Shown: positions 10,498 to 21,095 of the stretch, piece by piece | How the letters are laid out: each line of letters starts with the position of its first letter | Numbering within the stretch: position 1 is the stretch's first letter | Assembly (NCBI RefSeq): GCF_050003625.1 | Contig: NC_134398.1 | Location: forward strand, 111,452,145-111,516,144 | Source of the DNA: Haematobia irritans | Taxonomy: Eukaryota; Arthropoda; Insecta; Diptera; Muscidae | DNA: 64,000 nt | Reading direction: 5' to 3' | Notes under the pieces: model-generated | Told to the model about the DNA's origin: nothing | The model's input: the letters and a program-made list of their open reading frames with translations, nothing else | The model's database searches: none | Position numbers and translations under genes: made by a program

Positions 10498-12057
10498 TTG
10501 CGTGTAACACCCATTATTACGACCATTATAAACCGGTGTATGAACGAAGCAATTATTCCCGATTTACTTAAAACTTCAATGATACGTCCGATTTTCAAAA
10601 GAGGTATTAAATCAGAATATAATAATTACAGACCAATATCTATATTGCCAATAGTTGAAAAGGTTTTGGAAGAAATTATAGCAAGGAGGCTAAATGAATT
10701 TATAACTAAATATAAGGTAATACATCCAAACCAATATGGGTTTCAAAAACGTAGAAGTATAAACATCCTTCTGGGTAATTTTACGGATCTTATAAATAAA
10801 GACCTGAATGACGGATTGCACAGTTTGATAATCTTCATTGATTTTAGTAAAGCGTTTGATACGCTTTCCCACACAAAACTTTTAGCAGTGCTGGAAAGAA
10901 ACGGTATTCGGGGAAATTGTCTAAGTTGGTTTCGAAGCTATCTGCAATGCCGTTCTTTCTGCGTGAAAATTGGCACCCAAGTTAGTGAAGAGTTTGTTTC
11001 AACCCATGGAATTCCTCAGGGATCAAAATTAGGACCAATATTATACATAATATATGCCAACGAAATGCTTAATATTCTGGAACAAAGTACTGGATTTGCC
11101 TATGCAGATGACACAGCTGTTGTAGTAACAGATAAATGTGTATCTAAAGCTGCAAAGTTAATGCAGAATGAATTTAACAATATCATAAAATGGTGTCACG
11201 ACAATGGGTTAATTATTAACGCATCGAAAACAAAATTAATGCATATCAAATCGCCAAAAGTTAACATTACACCCATTAACATCATATACCACAATACAAA
11301 ATGTCTACATACGGGAGGGCCTAAGGACGCAACTATTGACAAATGTCAGACACAAATTGAGATGGTAAACATTTACAAATATTTGGGAATTGTAGTGGAC
11401 CATAACTTTAAGTGGAAGCATCATATTGATGAATTACATAAGAAGTTGCAGAAAGTTACATATATACTTTTCAACTTACGAAACTGCGCACCATATCAAA
11501 TTGTAAAACAAGCATATTTATCGTTATGCGAGTCGCATTTGAGATATGGCATTACTGCCTGGGGAAGCGCTAGTTGTACCAACTCTCTACAACGAACACA
11601 AACACGTATTATAAAAATGTTTATGGAAAGACAGATCCCTACTCAATCGAGCAATCATAGAACCAATACACAAACTGTTAGCAATATCTTAACATCCAAC
11701 AATTCTAGTACTGAAACTATCCTTACAAACACAAGGAAACACTTCAACTCAAATGAAGTCCGCGAATTTATGATAAAAGAAAATTTACTCAACATACGAA
11801 GTATTTACCTTCTAACTGTATCTACCGAATTCGGAAAACATCAAAATTATCTGTCTAAACTAGACCATCTACAAAAAACAAAAAGAAAGAACGCTGGCTG
11901 CTACAAAAAACCACGACATAAAAATAACTATGGAAAAGGTTCGTTGTCAAATCAACTACCAACTTTCATGAATACATTACCAATACACTTATCAAATATA
12001 AGAAATGAATTTCAATTAAAAAATGCTATTAGAAAATATTTACTAGAAAAGCAATAA
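10498..12057 (+). pseudogene. LINE reverse transcriptase, C-terminal part
   Basis: An open frame of 519 codons encodes a non-LTR reverse transcriptase without its N-terminus. Visible motifs are IIFIDFSKAFDTL (catalytic D), HGIPQGSKLGP, FAYADDTAVV (YADD core) and KYLGIVV. The catalytic domain spans roughly residues 40-300. The C-terminal part is basic, with no RNase H seen. The first residues derive from sequence just past the MITE end at 10504, so the natural protein continued upstream through the interrupted parts. The motif style resembles CR1/Daphne or Jockey-like clades. The enzyme would have copied element RNA at a nicked target. The MITE breaks and upstream stops make this copy non-functional. 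Confidence 0.85.
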
Positions 12058-12275
12058 CAATTATTTGAAAAGTAATCAAAATTATATTGAACTATATGTT
12101 ATATAAAAATTTAATGTATTATAAATACTATGTACTTGTAAGAAAACTGATTTTGCGCTGCTACTCATAAATTGTAGATCACTCTCCTGCAGATAAGCTT
12201 ATAAGCTTCGCGGGGTTTTTGTAACTTTTTATGAAATAAAATAAATAAATAAAAATAATAAATAAAAAAATATTG

Positions 12276-12438
12276 TTCTTTATTTTCTTTCCCGTGTACA
12301 AGACCACGAAAGTCTCATATTCCAGCATGGGAAGTTTAAAATCATAATATACAATTAAATAAATATTATGTAATTACAATATTAAGTTAACTTAAATTTT
12401 AATCAAAATAAATCTATAAGCAAATAACATTAATATAT
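12276..12438. other. AT-rich spacer between LINE and LTR
   Basis: No gene or repeat is recognised. It separates the A-rich LINE end from the left Gypsy LTR. Confidence 0.6.
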
Positions 12439-13030
12439 TGTTACGAATTTGATATTTCTAGATTTAAGTTTATTCAAATTAGTTTCCGTTAATTTAAAAT
12501 TTCAAATTGTAACGGTCAACTTACGTCATCACTTGTCAAAATCATTTCTTTATTTTCTAGTACTTTCCTAAACATCTTTTGTGTTCTTAGTTTCCCAATC
12601 GTTCATTGTAAAGTAACCCCTTTTTGTTTTGTCTTCATTTTGTTATAGTTGTAGTAATATGATAATCATCTCTGCCTGTGCGACATCTGCCATAGAGTAG
12701 AATGTTCCAGTTGATTATAGCCAAGACAATGAGCATAGGCCGATAAATATGTGCGATGTCGCCCGTGCGACATCTACCAGGTAGTAGATTAATATAGAAG
12801 ATTGTAGGCCAGTTAGCGAGAACATTCGAAATCGTCATATCTCGGTATATAAACCCCTAGCGGAGAGAGCTGTCAAGTCAGTCGTAAGCTAAAGTTTATA
12901 CAGTACACATTGTAGAGCAAATAAGTGAAACCAATCAGTTAAACAAATAAATTGTAGATTGTCGTTATTTGAAAAGAACTGTGTTTTAATTATCGGGTAA
13001 TTAAATACGCCTCAAAATAAAAACGTAACA
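12439..13030 (+). repeat. Gypsy copy 1, 5' LTR (592 bp)
   Basis: Starts TGTTACGAATTTGATA and ends AAAACGTAACA (TG...CA). A TATA box TATATAAA at 12846-12853 and an initiator TCAGTC at 12878-12883 lie about 32 bases apart, a typical arthropod pol II promoter. 'TTGGTGTCAGAAGTGGGAT' directly follows the LTR (from 13032) and is the likely primer-binding site, complementary to a tRNA 3' end. From memory this looks like tRNA-Leu, unverified. Confidence 0.88.
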
Positions 13031-13068
13031 ATTGGTGTCAGAAGTGGGATAACGGAAAAAAATCTACA

Positions 13069-15415
13069 ATGAAGTTTAATGAGCTTCGTGTGGAAGACTT
13101 AAAAAAGGAATTGAGCAAACTGGAGCTGCCGACAACAGGCAATAAGGCCCAGCTTCAAAAGCGTCTACTGGAAGAGTTTGAACGGCGTAATATGGACATT
13201 GCGACGCATGAGTTTGATTATTAGGAGGACATTGACGACTCAATTCACATCAATGCTGAATGTTTTGAGCAAAATGATGGAAGAGAATTCTAGAAAATTG
13301 GAAGAAAATTCTCTAAAAATGGAAGCGAATTCTAGAAAAATGCTGGAAGAGAATTCTAGAAAATTGGAAGAAAATTCTCTAAAAATGGAAGTGAATTCTA
13401 GAAAAATGCTGGAAGAGAATTCTAGAAAAATTATTGAGGAAAACTCCAGAAAGATGGATGAAAATTCTAGAATTCTAAATGAAAATCTTCAACAAATTGC
13501 TGAAGGCATGGAAAAACGTGTGGACTATACACAGATAAAAATAAGTTTGAGAACCAATAACTTTTGTTGGAAAACCAATAACAAAATTTGTTAATTTTCC
13601 TGCAACAAACTAATTTGTACTTTTAATAACCATTATTACAAAAAAGTTGTTAGCAATCGTCACCATCAGAAGGCAACAAGTAATTTGTGTTCTCAATAAC
13701 ATAATTTGTAAGTAATTTGTTGAGCATCCAACAGTACAAAATATTTGTTGTTGAACGTTACGTTTAATCCTCAACAAATACTTTTGAATTTGAACGAAAA
13801 AAATTGATTGTGGTTTGTTGGAGTTTATCAATGACCTGTAACAAATTTATTGGTGATAAAAAATTAAATTGAAATTAAAATTGACAGAATTTTGCTATGA
13901 ATTGCACCAAAATTGCAAAATTGCCGGAACAATTTTGGAGATATTTTGTTGAGTACACACAGAGAAGGAATATGACCAAAATGTTATTTTTGGACGGGGA
14001 ACATGTAACATTTTTGTGTCGAAAATCTTATACTCAGTTTTGTAAATGTTTGACAATTTTAAATTTGAGTAGTCCCGGGTCTAGCAAGCATTTTGACAAC
14101 TTTTTTCCCAGTGCTATATATTCTAGTTAATTAGAATTGTAATAACTCTAATCCCGATATTAATATGGTTTTATTATTTATCTCATACAAAAACACATTT
14201 AAGAAACTACCATATTGAAAAATATACAAAGAATATATAAAATATATAAATATAGCTTTCGTACATATTCTCAGCGATGTGTGCGTAACCAGTCTTGTAT
14301 TTTTGTTTTCATATCGATAGCAGTCAACTATTTTCGCAACAAAGCAATTTGTTGAAAATTCAGAATATTTCTATTATTTCCTCTGTGAAGCATCTACAAA
14401 CACATTTCAACAACAAATGCCTCATGTTCAATACACAAATTTGTTGAGCATAAGCAGATTCTACATACAAATAAAGTTGTTAATATTTATTTGCAGTTAT
14501 TTTTTTGTGTGTATCGAAGGCCAAATTGGGGAGCTGGATAAGAAAATTATTTCTGTGGATGAGAAAATGATGGTTCATGATGAGAAATTTCTACATATTG
14601 AAAGAAAAATGTCAGAGCTGGAAATTAAAGGTGGGCCAGTGCGCGTTATCGAGGGCTCGAAAATCAAACCTCCTGTTTTCGATGGCTCAACTTCATTTGA
14701 TGTATTCAAATTCCAATTCGAAATGGTTGCTTCTAGAAATTTATGGAACGACAATGACAAAGCAATTGAACTTCTATTGGCATTAAAGGGCAATGCCGCT
14801 GATGTGATACAAAGCATTCCCGCTGCCTCTAGAAATAATTATAATGAAGTAATAGCGACACTTCAACGTAAGTACGGCGGAGAACATAAGCAAGACATCT
14901 TCAGAATGGAATAAAGAGGAAGAGTTTAAAAGTCAAATGAGACTCTACAAGACTTTGCAACAGAGGTTGACTGGTTGGTGCTTTTGACATATCCAGGAGA
15001 AAGTCATCCACTGGGGGACCGCATCAAGATCCAGACCTTTGTGAATGGAATTAGAGACCCTGATATAATATGTGCAACATATGCGTCGCATAAGGCTACA
15101 TTCGCAGAAACAGTTACATTTGCACTTGCACAAGAAACTGCGAGATTGTTGGCACGACCTCAAATTCACAAGGTACGCAGAGTGGAGACCGAGCAAGATG
15201 AATCAAATTCCGCGATTGACTCAGTGAAAGAAGCCGTTAAGAAATAAAGCAGAAGACAACTAAATCCAGAATAAAGTGCTATAACTGTGATAAGCCTGGA
15301 CATGTTGCTCGTGAATGTAAAGCACGTCGTAAGCGATCAAGATCGAAATCGCCTTCACCAAACAATAGCCATATGTGGGTGAACCCACAGTCTAGTAATT
15401 CACATTTAAACTAAA
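13069..15415 (+). pseudogene. Gypsy gag, copy 1, disrupted
   Basis: The ATG at 13069 starts a SAP-like domain (LRVEDLKKELSKLELPTTGN), then hits TAG at 13222-13224 where the sister copies have AAG. A small deletion follows. The coiled-coil region has expanded 'EENSRK' repeats at about 13262-13470. A 982-bp MITE interrupts the gene at 13530-14511. Coding sense resumes with the retroviral-type capsid region (FDVFKFQFEMVASRN, to about 14910), is broken by a stop near 14912, and continues to a CCHC knuckle (CYNCDKPGHVAREC, about 15280-15320). The slippery heptamer TTTAAAC lies at 15405-15411, immediately before the stop. Confidence 0.85.
13530..14511. mobile_element. TA-flanked MITE with AACAAATTTGTT-type repeats, 982 bp
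   Basis: Ends are CACAGATAAAAATAA and TTATTTTTTTGTGTG, with TA at 13528-13529 and 14512-14513. The interior is rich in short opposed 'caacaaa' and 'tttgttg' words. No coding sense is seen. Comparison with the other two gag copies shows a clean insertion at a 'TATA' in the gag sequence. Confidence 0.82.
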
Positions 15416-17263
15416 TCGAGCTAGTTCAGCGGGGCAAGAGCTGGCTCCCACATTTGATGGCCCCACAATCTCTATAGCAATAGTTCAACAGAAAAATAAC
15501 AATTTGGCTATTGTGGGTGGTAGTAATGGATACAAGCGAACTTTGACGCTGGATACTGGTGCATCGAAATCTATCATTAGATCCGATATAGTAAGAGGAA
15601 AATTTACACCACTAATTGGAGTCAGACTACGCACGGCTACAGGTGAACCCGCAACTGTATATGGTTCCTGTAAAGTTAAGTTGCAAAAAAATCCGTTAAT
15701 TATGAATTCATTGTGGCCGATATAGTGGACGAAGTTATAATTGGAGCGGATTTTGTGATTGCTTTTGGTCTCAACTTGAATATGAAGCGTTGTGTAATGA
15801 CCTGGTGCGATATCGAAATACCGGTACACGTGGGCTACAGTGAGACTACACCTGTCAGATGTTTGACAATGAGCCAGCCAGAGTCAATACCACCAAATGC
15901 CGAAACAATTATATGGGTTTCTATGAATGGAGATTGTGAAGTCGGCAAATTGTTGGTTGTTGAACCAGCAGAAAATAAAAACAACAACATCTTGATAGCA
16001 AATGCCCTGATAACAACAAATGAAGAGGGACTTACACTAGTTCGAGTTTTGAATTTATCTGACCATCAAGAGCAAATTGGAAAATTTTCGGACATTGGCA
16101 AATGTACTCCTGCCGAAGCAATATTCAACTTGGAAAGCAAGTCGCCAAAGAAGCATAATGAAGTGATGAAACATCTGGAAGGTTATGTCGAAAATTGGAC
16201 ACGTCATCTATCACCGTCCGAGAAAAATAAAGCCAAGAAATTGTTATGGAAAAATGCCTCCGCCCTTGCCATTGAGAAGAAAAATCAAGGGAGAACATAT
16301 GTGGTGAAGCATAAAATAAATACCACAAAAGAAAGACCCATAAACAGGCACCACGAAGTGTCCCTCTAGCAAAACGAGATGAGGTTCAAAAGCTCGTTAA
16401 GGAAATGGCGGAAAGTGGAGTGATCGAACCATCATCAAGTCCTTGGTGCTCGCCAGTTGTGCTGGTCAAAAAGAAAGATGGAAATACCCGATTTTGCGTG
16501 GACTACCACAGAAGAAAGACCCATAAAACAGGCACCACGAAGTGGCCCTTTAGCAAAACGAGATGAGGTTCAAAAGCTCGTTAAGGAAATGGCGGAAAGT
16601 GGTGTGATCGAACCATCGTCAAGTCCTTGGTGCTCACCAAAGAAAGATGGAAGTACCAAAGAGAAAGATGGAAGTACCCGATGGAAGTACCCGATTTTGC
16701 GCGGACTACAGAAAATTGAATGATGTTACCAAAAAGGACAGTTATCCGCTTCCACGCATTGATGACACGTTGGACACACTAGCCGAAACAACATGGTTTT
16801 CCACGCTTGATTTGCAGAGTGGATATTGGCAAGTAGAGATCGCCGAGAAAGACAAAGAAAAGACAGCTTTTGGCGTTAATTGCGGGTTTTTGGCAATTCA
16901 ATGTAATGCCATTCGGGCTCTGCAATGCTCCGGCTACGTTCGAACGATTGATGTAGCGGGTGCTAAAGGGGTTGCATTGGAAGTCCTGCTTGATATACCT
17001 CGACGATATCATAGTTATGGGCAAGAAATTTGACGAGCACCTTAAGAACTTGAAGGATGTTATCCAGCAACTGTCAGCCGCTGGTCTACGACTTAACGCT
17101 AAGAAGTGCTCGCTTTTCCAGCGAGAAGTTAAGTACCTGGGTCATCATCTATATGAGGGCAGAGGGCATATCCACCGATGAAGACAAAATTCAAGCAGTA
17201 AAAGATTGGCCTCGTACACGGAATCTCCACGATTTGCGAAGCTTACTTGGTTTATGTACATAC
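15405..17263 (+). pseudogene. Gypsy pol fragment, copy 1 (protease and part of RT)
   Basis: Protease motif LDTGASKSIIRSD is near 15545. The linker region and the start of RT are present, with frame breaks near 15690 and 16370. Positions 16327-16509 are tandemly repeated at 16510-16690, duplicating the [20 protein letters not shown] segment. RT then shows [21 protein letters not shown]. The YLDD box is frameshifted ('cctcgacgat'). It stops at 17263, so RNase H and integrase are missing. Confidence 0.85.
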
Positions 17264-19253
17264 TAGGTTAGGTTAGGTTAGGTTAAAGTGGCAGCTCGAT
17301 TAAATTTCAGGCTCACTTAGACTATTCAGTCCATTGTGATACCACATTTAACTAAAAGTACCTATTACATATGGGCACTTCTAGTCTTAACCACTGAACC
17401 TTCTCTATTATTTACTTTTGTGGAACCAACCAGATTGCTCCAAAAACATTAACAAACTGCTTAAGTTAACGTTTTCCAGGTCAGCCAGTAATCTAAAGCT
17501 ATATGCTCCTAAAATTCGCTTACGCCTTACACAAAAAGCAGGACACTCACACAAGAGGTGTTTAATTGATTCCTTTTCCTCCACGTCATGACATAACATA
17601 ACAGCCTTCTCACGCAGTAAGAGCTTGCAGGTGGCCAGAGGCTTACCAACAGATTCTAGTTCCCCTGGAATATGTAAGGTAGTTCCTAGCCGTGCTAACA
17701 CATCTGCTTCACAGTTCCCCGGTATGTTCCTATGGCCAGGCACCCATATTAGGTGAATATTGTACTGCTCAGCCATCTCGTTGAGAGATTTGCGGCAGTC
17801 TATGGCCGTTTTTGAGTTAAGGAACACAGAGTCCAAGGATTTTATTGCAGGTTGACTGTCTGAGTATATATTAATGCCAATATTTGTTGGAACATTACTT
17901 CTCAGCCAATTCACCACCTCTCTTATTGCCAATATTTCAGCCTGAAAAACACTACAGTGATTAGGTAATCTTTTCGCTATTCGAATTTCGAGATCTTTAG
18001 AATATACTCCGAACCCCACTTGTCCATTCAATTTGGAGCCATCAGTATAGAAATCTATATATCTTTTATTCCCCGGGGTCTGTGTACACCACGCCTCACT
18101 GTTGGGAATTAGAGTTTCAAACTTTTTGTCGAAAAGTGGTTTTGCCAGGGTGTAATCCACTACGTTAGGCACATCTGGCATTACTTTGAGGACCGAACTA
18201 TGACCGTATATTTTTTCCGACCACAGCGATAGCTCGCGCAACCGCACAGCCGTTGTTGCAGCTGACTGTTTGGCCAAAATGTCTAAAGGCAATAGATGTA
18301 GCATGACATTAAGGGAGTCTGTTCCTGTCTTACTAAATGCGCCTGAGATACATAAGCTCGCCATACGCTGAACTTTATCTAAACAAGTCGGTTTCTGAAG
18401 TGCCGGCCACCAGACTACAACACCATATAGCATTATAGGTCTAACCACTGCCGTGTATAGCCAATGCACAATTTTTGGTCTTAGTCCCCACTTTTTCCCT
18501 ATTGCCTTTTTGCACGAGTACAAAGCTACCGTGGCTTTTCTCGCCCTCTCTTCAATATTAAGCCTAAAATTCAGCTTCCTGTCCAAAATAACGCCAAGGT
18601 ATTTTGCACACTCACCAAAGGGAATTTCAGTACCCCCTAAGGAAATGGGCCTAACCGTGGGAGTTTTGCGATCTTTGCAGTACATGACTATTTCTGTCTT
18701 TGCTGGATTTACACCAAGACCATTATCTTTCGCCCATTTCTCAGTCATCCGGAGAGCTCTCTGTATAATATCTCTGATTGTGGATGGGAATTTTCCCCTG
18801 ACTGCTAGCGCCACATCATCTGCGTATGCCACCACTTTTATCCTTTCTTTTTCTAGAGAAACCAGAAGGTTGTTTATAGCAACATTCCAAAGAAGAGGTG
18901 ATAGAACTCCTCCTTGGGGAGTGCCTCTGTTCACATACCTTTGTATGTTTGCTTGCCCTAGTGTGGCTGAAATACGTCTCTTTATTAGAAGTTCGTCTAA
19001 CAGCCTAAGTATACCTGGATCAACATTCAGAGTTGTCAGTCCATTTAATATCGAGCTCGGATGGACATTATTGAACGCCCCTTCGATGTCTAGAAACGCC
19101 ACGATTGTGTATTCTTTGACAGATAGTGAGCTTTCAATAAAGCTGACCAGTTCATGCAATGCGGTCTCAGTAGACCTGCCCTTCGAGTATGCATGCTGTC
19201 GTTTCGAGAGCAAACTTGAATCCACGCTAGTTCTAAGATACATGTCTATCTAA
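17264..19253 (-). mobile_element. RNase-H-bearing LINE, 5'-truncated
   Basis: On the minus strand it runs from about 19253 to an AACCT-repeat tail at 17264-17282. The 3' UTR box at 17283-17345 is shared with the local SINE family, which suggests that this LINE family supplies the SINE's reverse transcriptase. It truncates Gypsy copy 1. Confidence 0.85.
17408..19243 (-). CDS. Non-LTR reverse transcriptase with RNase H (partial ORF2)
   Basis: The 611-codon open frame is intact but lacks the endonuclease and the beginning of RT. Motifs in order: FLDIEGAFNNV (catalytic D, about residue 50), RGTPQGGVLSPLLW, VVAYADDVALA (YADD), KYLGVILDRKLNF, then RNase H with YTDGSKLNG, AEILAIREVV, IYSDSQPAI and GNCEADVLARLG, which gives all four acidic residues. 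A zinc-knuckle-like tail (LCHDVEEKESIKHLLCECP) follows. RNase H after RT is typical of the I, R1, LOA and related clades. The frame has no credible start of its own and is a fragment, though still uninterrupted, so the insertion may be fairly young. Confidence 0.88.
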   Translation of the reverse strand: MYLRTSVDSSLLSKRQHAYSKGRSTETALHELVSFIESSLSVKEYTIVAFLDIEGAFNNVHPSSILNGLTTLNVDPGILRLLDELLIKRRISATLGQANIQRYVNRGTPQGGVLSPLLWNVAINNLLVSLEKERIKVVAYADDVALAVRGKFPSTIRDIIQRALRMTEKWAKDNGLGVNPAKTEIVMYCKDRKTPTVRPISLGGTEIPFGECAKYLGVILDRKLNFRLNIEERARKATVALYSCKKAIGKKWGLRPKIVHWLYTAVVRPIMLYGVVVWWPALQKPTCLDKVQRMASLCISGAFSKTGTDSLNVMLHLLPLDILAKQSAATTAVRLRELSLWSEKIYGHSSVLKVMPDVPNVVDYTLAKPLFDKKFETLIPNSEAWCTQTPGNKRYIDFYTDGSKLNGQVGFGVYSKDLEIRIAKRLPNHCSVFQAEILAIREVVNWLRSNVPTNIGINIYSDSQPAIKSLDSVFLNSKTAIDCRKSLNEMAEQYNIHLIWVPGHRNIPGNCEADVLARLGTTLHIPGELESVGKPLATCKLLLREKAVMLCHDVEEKESIKHLLCECPAFCVRRKRILGAYSFRLLADLENVNLSSLLMFLEQSGWFHKSK

Positions 19254-19289
19254 AATTACCTTTGGTGAATGTGCAAACAACTTCTGAGT

Positions 19290-20110
19290 CGCGTTATCAT
19301 TGTACAATAGGGTTTTCCCTAAAACCGAAAATTGTGCATTGGCTACATACGGCAGTTGTTAGACCTATAATGTTGTGACTTGGTGACCGGCACTTCAGCA
19401 GTTGACAAGTTTAGATAAAGTTCAGCATGTTTGTGTATCTCAGGCGTACTGAGTAAGACAGAGACAGATTCCCTCGATGTCATGTTGCATATATAGCCTT
19501 TAGACATATTGGCCACACAGTTAGCTGCAACAATGACTGTTCGGTGTTTAGAGATATGCTGTGGTCGCAAAACGCATTAGATTTCACTCCGGCGAAACCC
19601 CTTTTCGACAAGAAATTTGAAACAATAATAACAGTGGGACTTGGTACACACACCCCGGTGAATAAATTTTATATAGATGTATATACCGATCCAAATTGAA
19701 TGGATAAGCTGGTGCCTGGACTGCCTAATCAAAACAGTTTTTTCAGGCTGAAATATTAGAACAAAAAGAGGTGGCAAATTGGCTGAGAAGGAATGCTCCA
19801 ACAAATGTTAGCAGTCAATCTGCAATGAAATCCGTGGACTCTGTATTCCTTAACCTGAAAACGGAGACAGACACCGAAAATCTTCTAACGAGAGTACAAT
19901 AATATGGATACCTGGCCACAGGAAAATTCAGAGTGGATGAATCAGTAACGCAGAGAACTGCTTTACAAATTCAAGAGGAACGGGGGGAGCAACTATGGCC
20001 TCAGGAGTCCGCTACCACTCTGCAATAACGGTCGCCGCTTGATAAGCGAATTTGCAAAACCTATCGGCGTAGAGTATGATGAATACTGTATGCACAAACA
20101 AATCCATTTA
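19290..20110 (+). pseudogene. Decayed copy of the same LINE type, opposite strand
   Basis: The plus strand retains scattered matches to the RT C-terminus and RNase H of the neighbouring LINE (for example 'PKIVHWL.TAVVRPIML' near 19330-19370 and 'KFYID..TDP' near 19665-19690), with many frame breaks. It abuts the 5' end of the minus-strand LINE in a head-to-head arrangement and ends just short of the Rsph9 polyadenylation site. Confidence 0.65.
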
Positions 20111-20142
20111 AGGACTAAACATGAAGCGAATATTAATATTAT

Positions 20143-20148
20143 TTTATT
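20143..20148 (-). promoter_or_regulatory. Polyadenylation signal AATAAA of Rsph9
   Basis: Minus-strand AATAAA lies 29 bases past the Rsph9 stop codon, a plausible cleavage signal for a short 3' UTR. Confidence 0.6.
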
Positions 20149-20176
20149 CATAAAAATATACAAAATTTATACAGAT

Positions 20177-21095
20177 TCAGTTCATTAAGAGCAAATCATG
20201 ATTCTTCTTTCCATCCCCCATATAAAGGAAACCATGTTTGTGGGAATTAGTTTTGTGGAAAAATGTCATTCCAAGCCAAATACAGGATTTTATAATAACC
20301 AAACGTTCGTTGTGTTCGAGAATCAATGAAAACGCATTAGACTTCGGAACGATGTCTTCAACCGAATCCAAAAAGTCTATTGGGTAGTTATAATCATCGC
20401 GCCCAGAAAAATTGGTTTTAAGACCATTACGCGGTAATCTAAATACTTGATAATACGACAGATTTTCGCACTGCAACTCGTTTAGACCGCGAAACATTTG
20501 GTTTGGCACAACACGTCCATCGGTTAGTTTGTATAATGCACCACGGGGGCAAATGGCACATTCTTCCGTTATTATAAAAACTGTGGCGGCCAAGCGATCT
20601 TCTTCTTTTAGATTGATTTCTTCGGACAACGTCGCGGAAATAACTTGGGTATCATCGGTGTCAAAGGAGGGATCCTATCGGGATAGTGGCCAAAATTTCT
20701 AATTAATGTATGCAAATTTCCAATAGACATATATATTTCCTACTTACCAATTCTACGCAAATTAGCCTACTAGGATCGCCATAAAAAAGCTGACGACATA
20801 ATATTGCGGCTTGAAAAATATTTGCATTTTGGACAAATGGTAGCAAAAACCATTGATAACAGTCCAGACTATAGAAATATTTTCTATCCTTCAAGCAATC
20901 TCCACGATAACCAAATGCAATGAAATAATCTTTCTCTATTCCATTAATACGTCCCCAAAAATAAATTGCAGCAAAGCGATTTTCCGCTTGCAAGGTAATA
21001 AGAGAATTTCCAATCAATATCTTTTGCTCTGGACTCAATTTCGCACTAGTGTACATTAGGGAATCCAGCGATTCTTGGAAATAGTCAATGTTCAT
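20177..21095 (-). CDS. Rsph9: Radial spoke head protein 9 (host gene, two exons)
   Basis: A component of the axonemal radial spoke head, which links central pair and outer doublets and is needed for normal beating of motile cilia and sperm flagella; in a fly its role would be in sperm. Exon 1 is 21095-20748 (ATG at 21095), the intron is 20747-20675 (73 bp, GTAAGT...CGATAG), and exon 2 is 20674-20177. Splicing keeps frame and gives 281 residues, close to the roughly 276 of vertebrate RSPH9. Family landmarks are in order: YFWGRINGIEKDYFIAFG, YSLDCYQWFLLP, GDPS, EEDRLAATVFIITEE, PRGALYK, PIDFLDSVEDIVPK, WLGMTFFHKTNS and GFLYMGDGKKN. No break is seen. It is the only host gene in the window and is crowded by mobile elements on both sides. 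Confidence 0.9.
20675..20747 (-). other. Rsph9 intron (73 bp)
   Basis: GTAAGTAGG donor and CCCGATAG acceptor, a phase-0 intron of a size common in Diptera. Confidence 0.85.

Larger units (their letters stand above)
9607..10504 (-). mobile_element. TA-flanked MITE with two tRNA-like modules, copy B
   Basis: Same family as 8375-9285 but inverted: it starts CACGCAAAG and ends ...AATTATTTTTTTGCGTG, with TA at 9605-9606 and 10505-10506, 898 bp. It holds tRNA-like modules at about 9928-9999 (minus) and 10115-10187 (plus). Removal restores LINE codons '...gca tta c-TA-aca ccc att...'. Several bases differ from copy A, so the two inserted or diverged separately. Confidence 0.85.
7215..12275 (+). mobile_element. 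CR1/Jockey-like LINE broken by three DNA elements
   Basis: Coding sense of one LINE ORF can be followed through 7215-7282, 8094-8374, 9288-9606 and 10505-12057. The breaks are one hAT MITE and two TA-flanked MITEs. Removing each insert with its target duplication restores reading sense at each junction (for example ...NPWINQDRIHK before and KDMRATWKIINEIMGN across the second break). The 3' end is A-rich (about 12230-12275) with 'aataaa' repeats. There are additional stops upstream of 10505, so the copy is dead. Confidence 0.8.
12439..17263 (+). mobile_element. Gypsy-family LTR retrotransposon, copy 1 (decayed, 3'-truncated)
   Basis: It has a left LTR, primer-binding region, gag and part of pol, all matching the copies at 30133 and 55501. 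It contains a 982-bp MITE in gag, an in-frame stop and a tandem duplication in RT. Similarity ends at 17263 in the RT domain, where a LINE tail begins. No right LTR was found. It is the most diverged of the three family members. Confidence 0.9.

Noticed and set aside
13610..13831. Short ORF on the minus strand
   Set aside because: Lies within the AACAAATTTGTT-rich MITE and reads as low-complexity sequence.
18453..19253. 266-codon ORF on the plus strand
   Set aside because: Antisense shadow of the LINE reverse transcriptase; no motif of its own.
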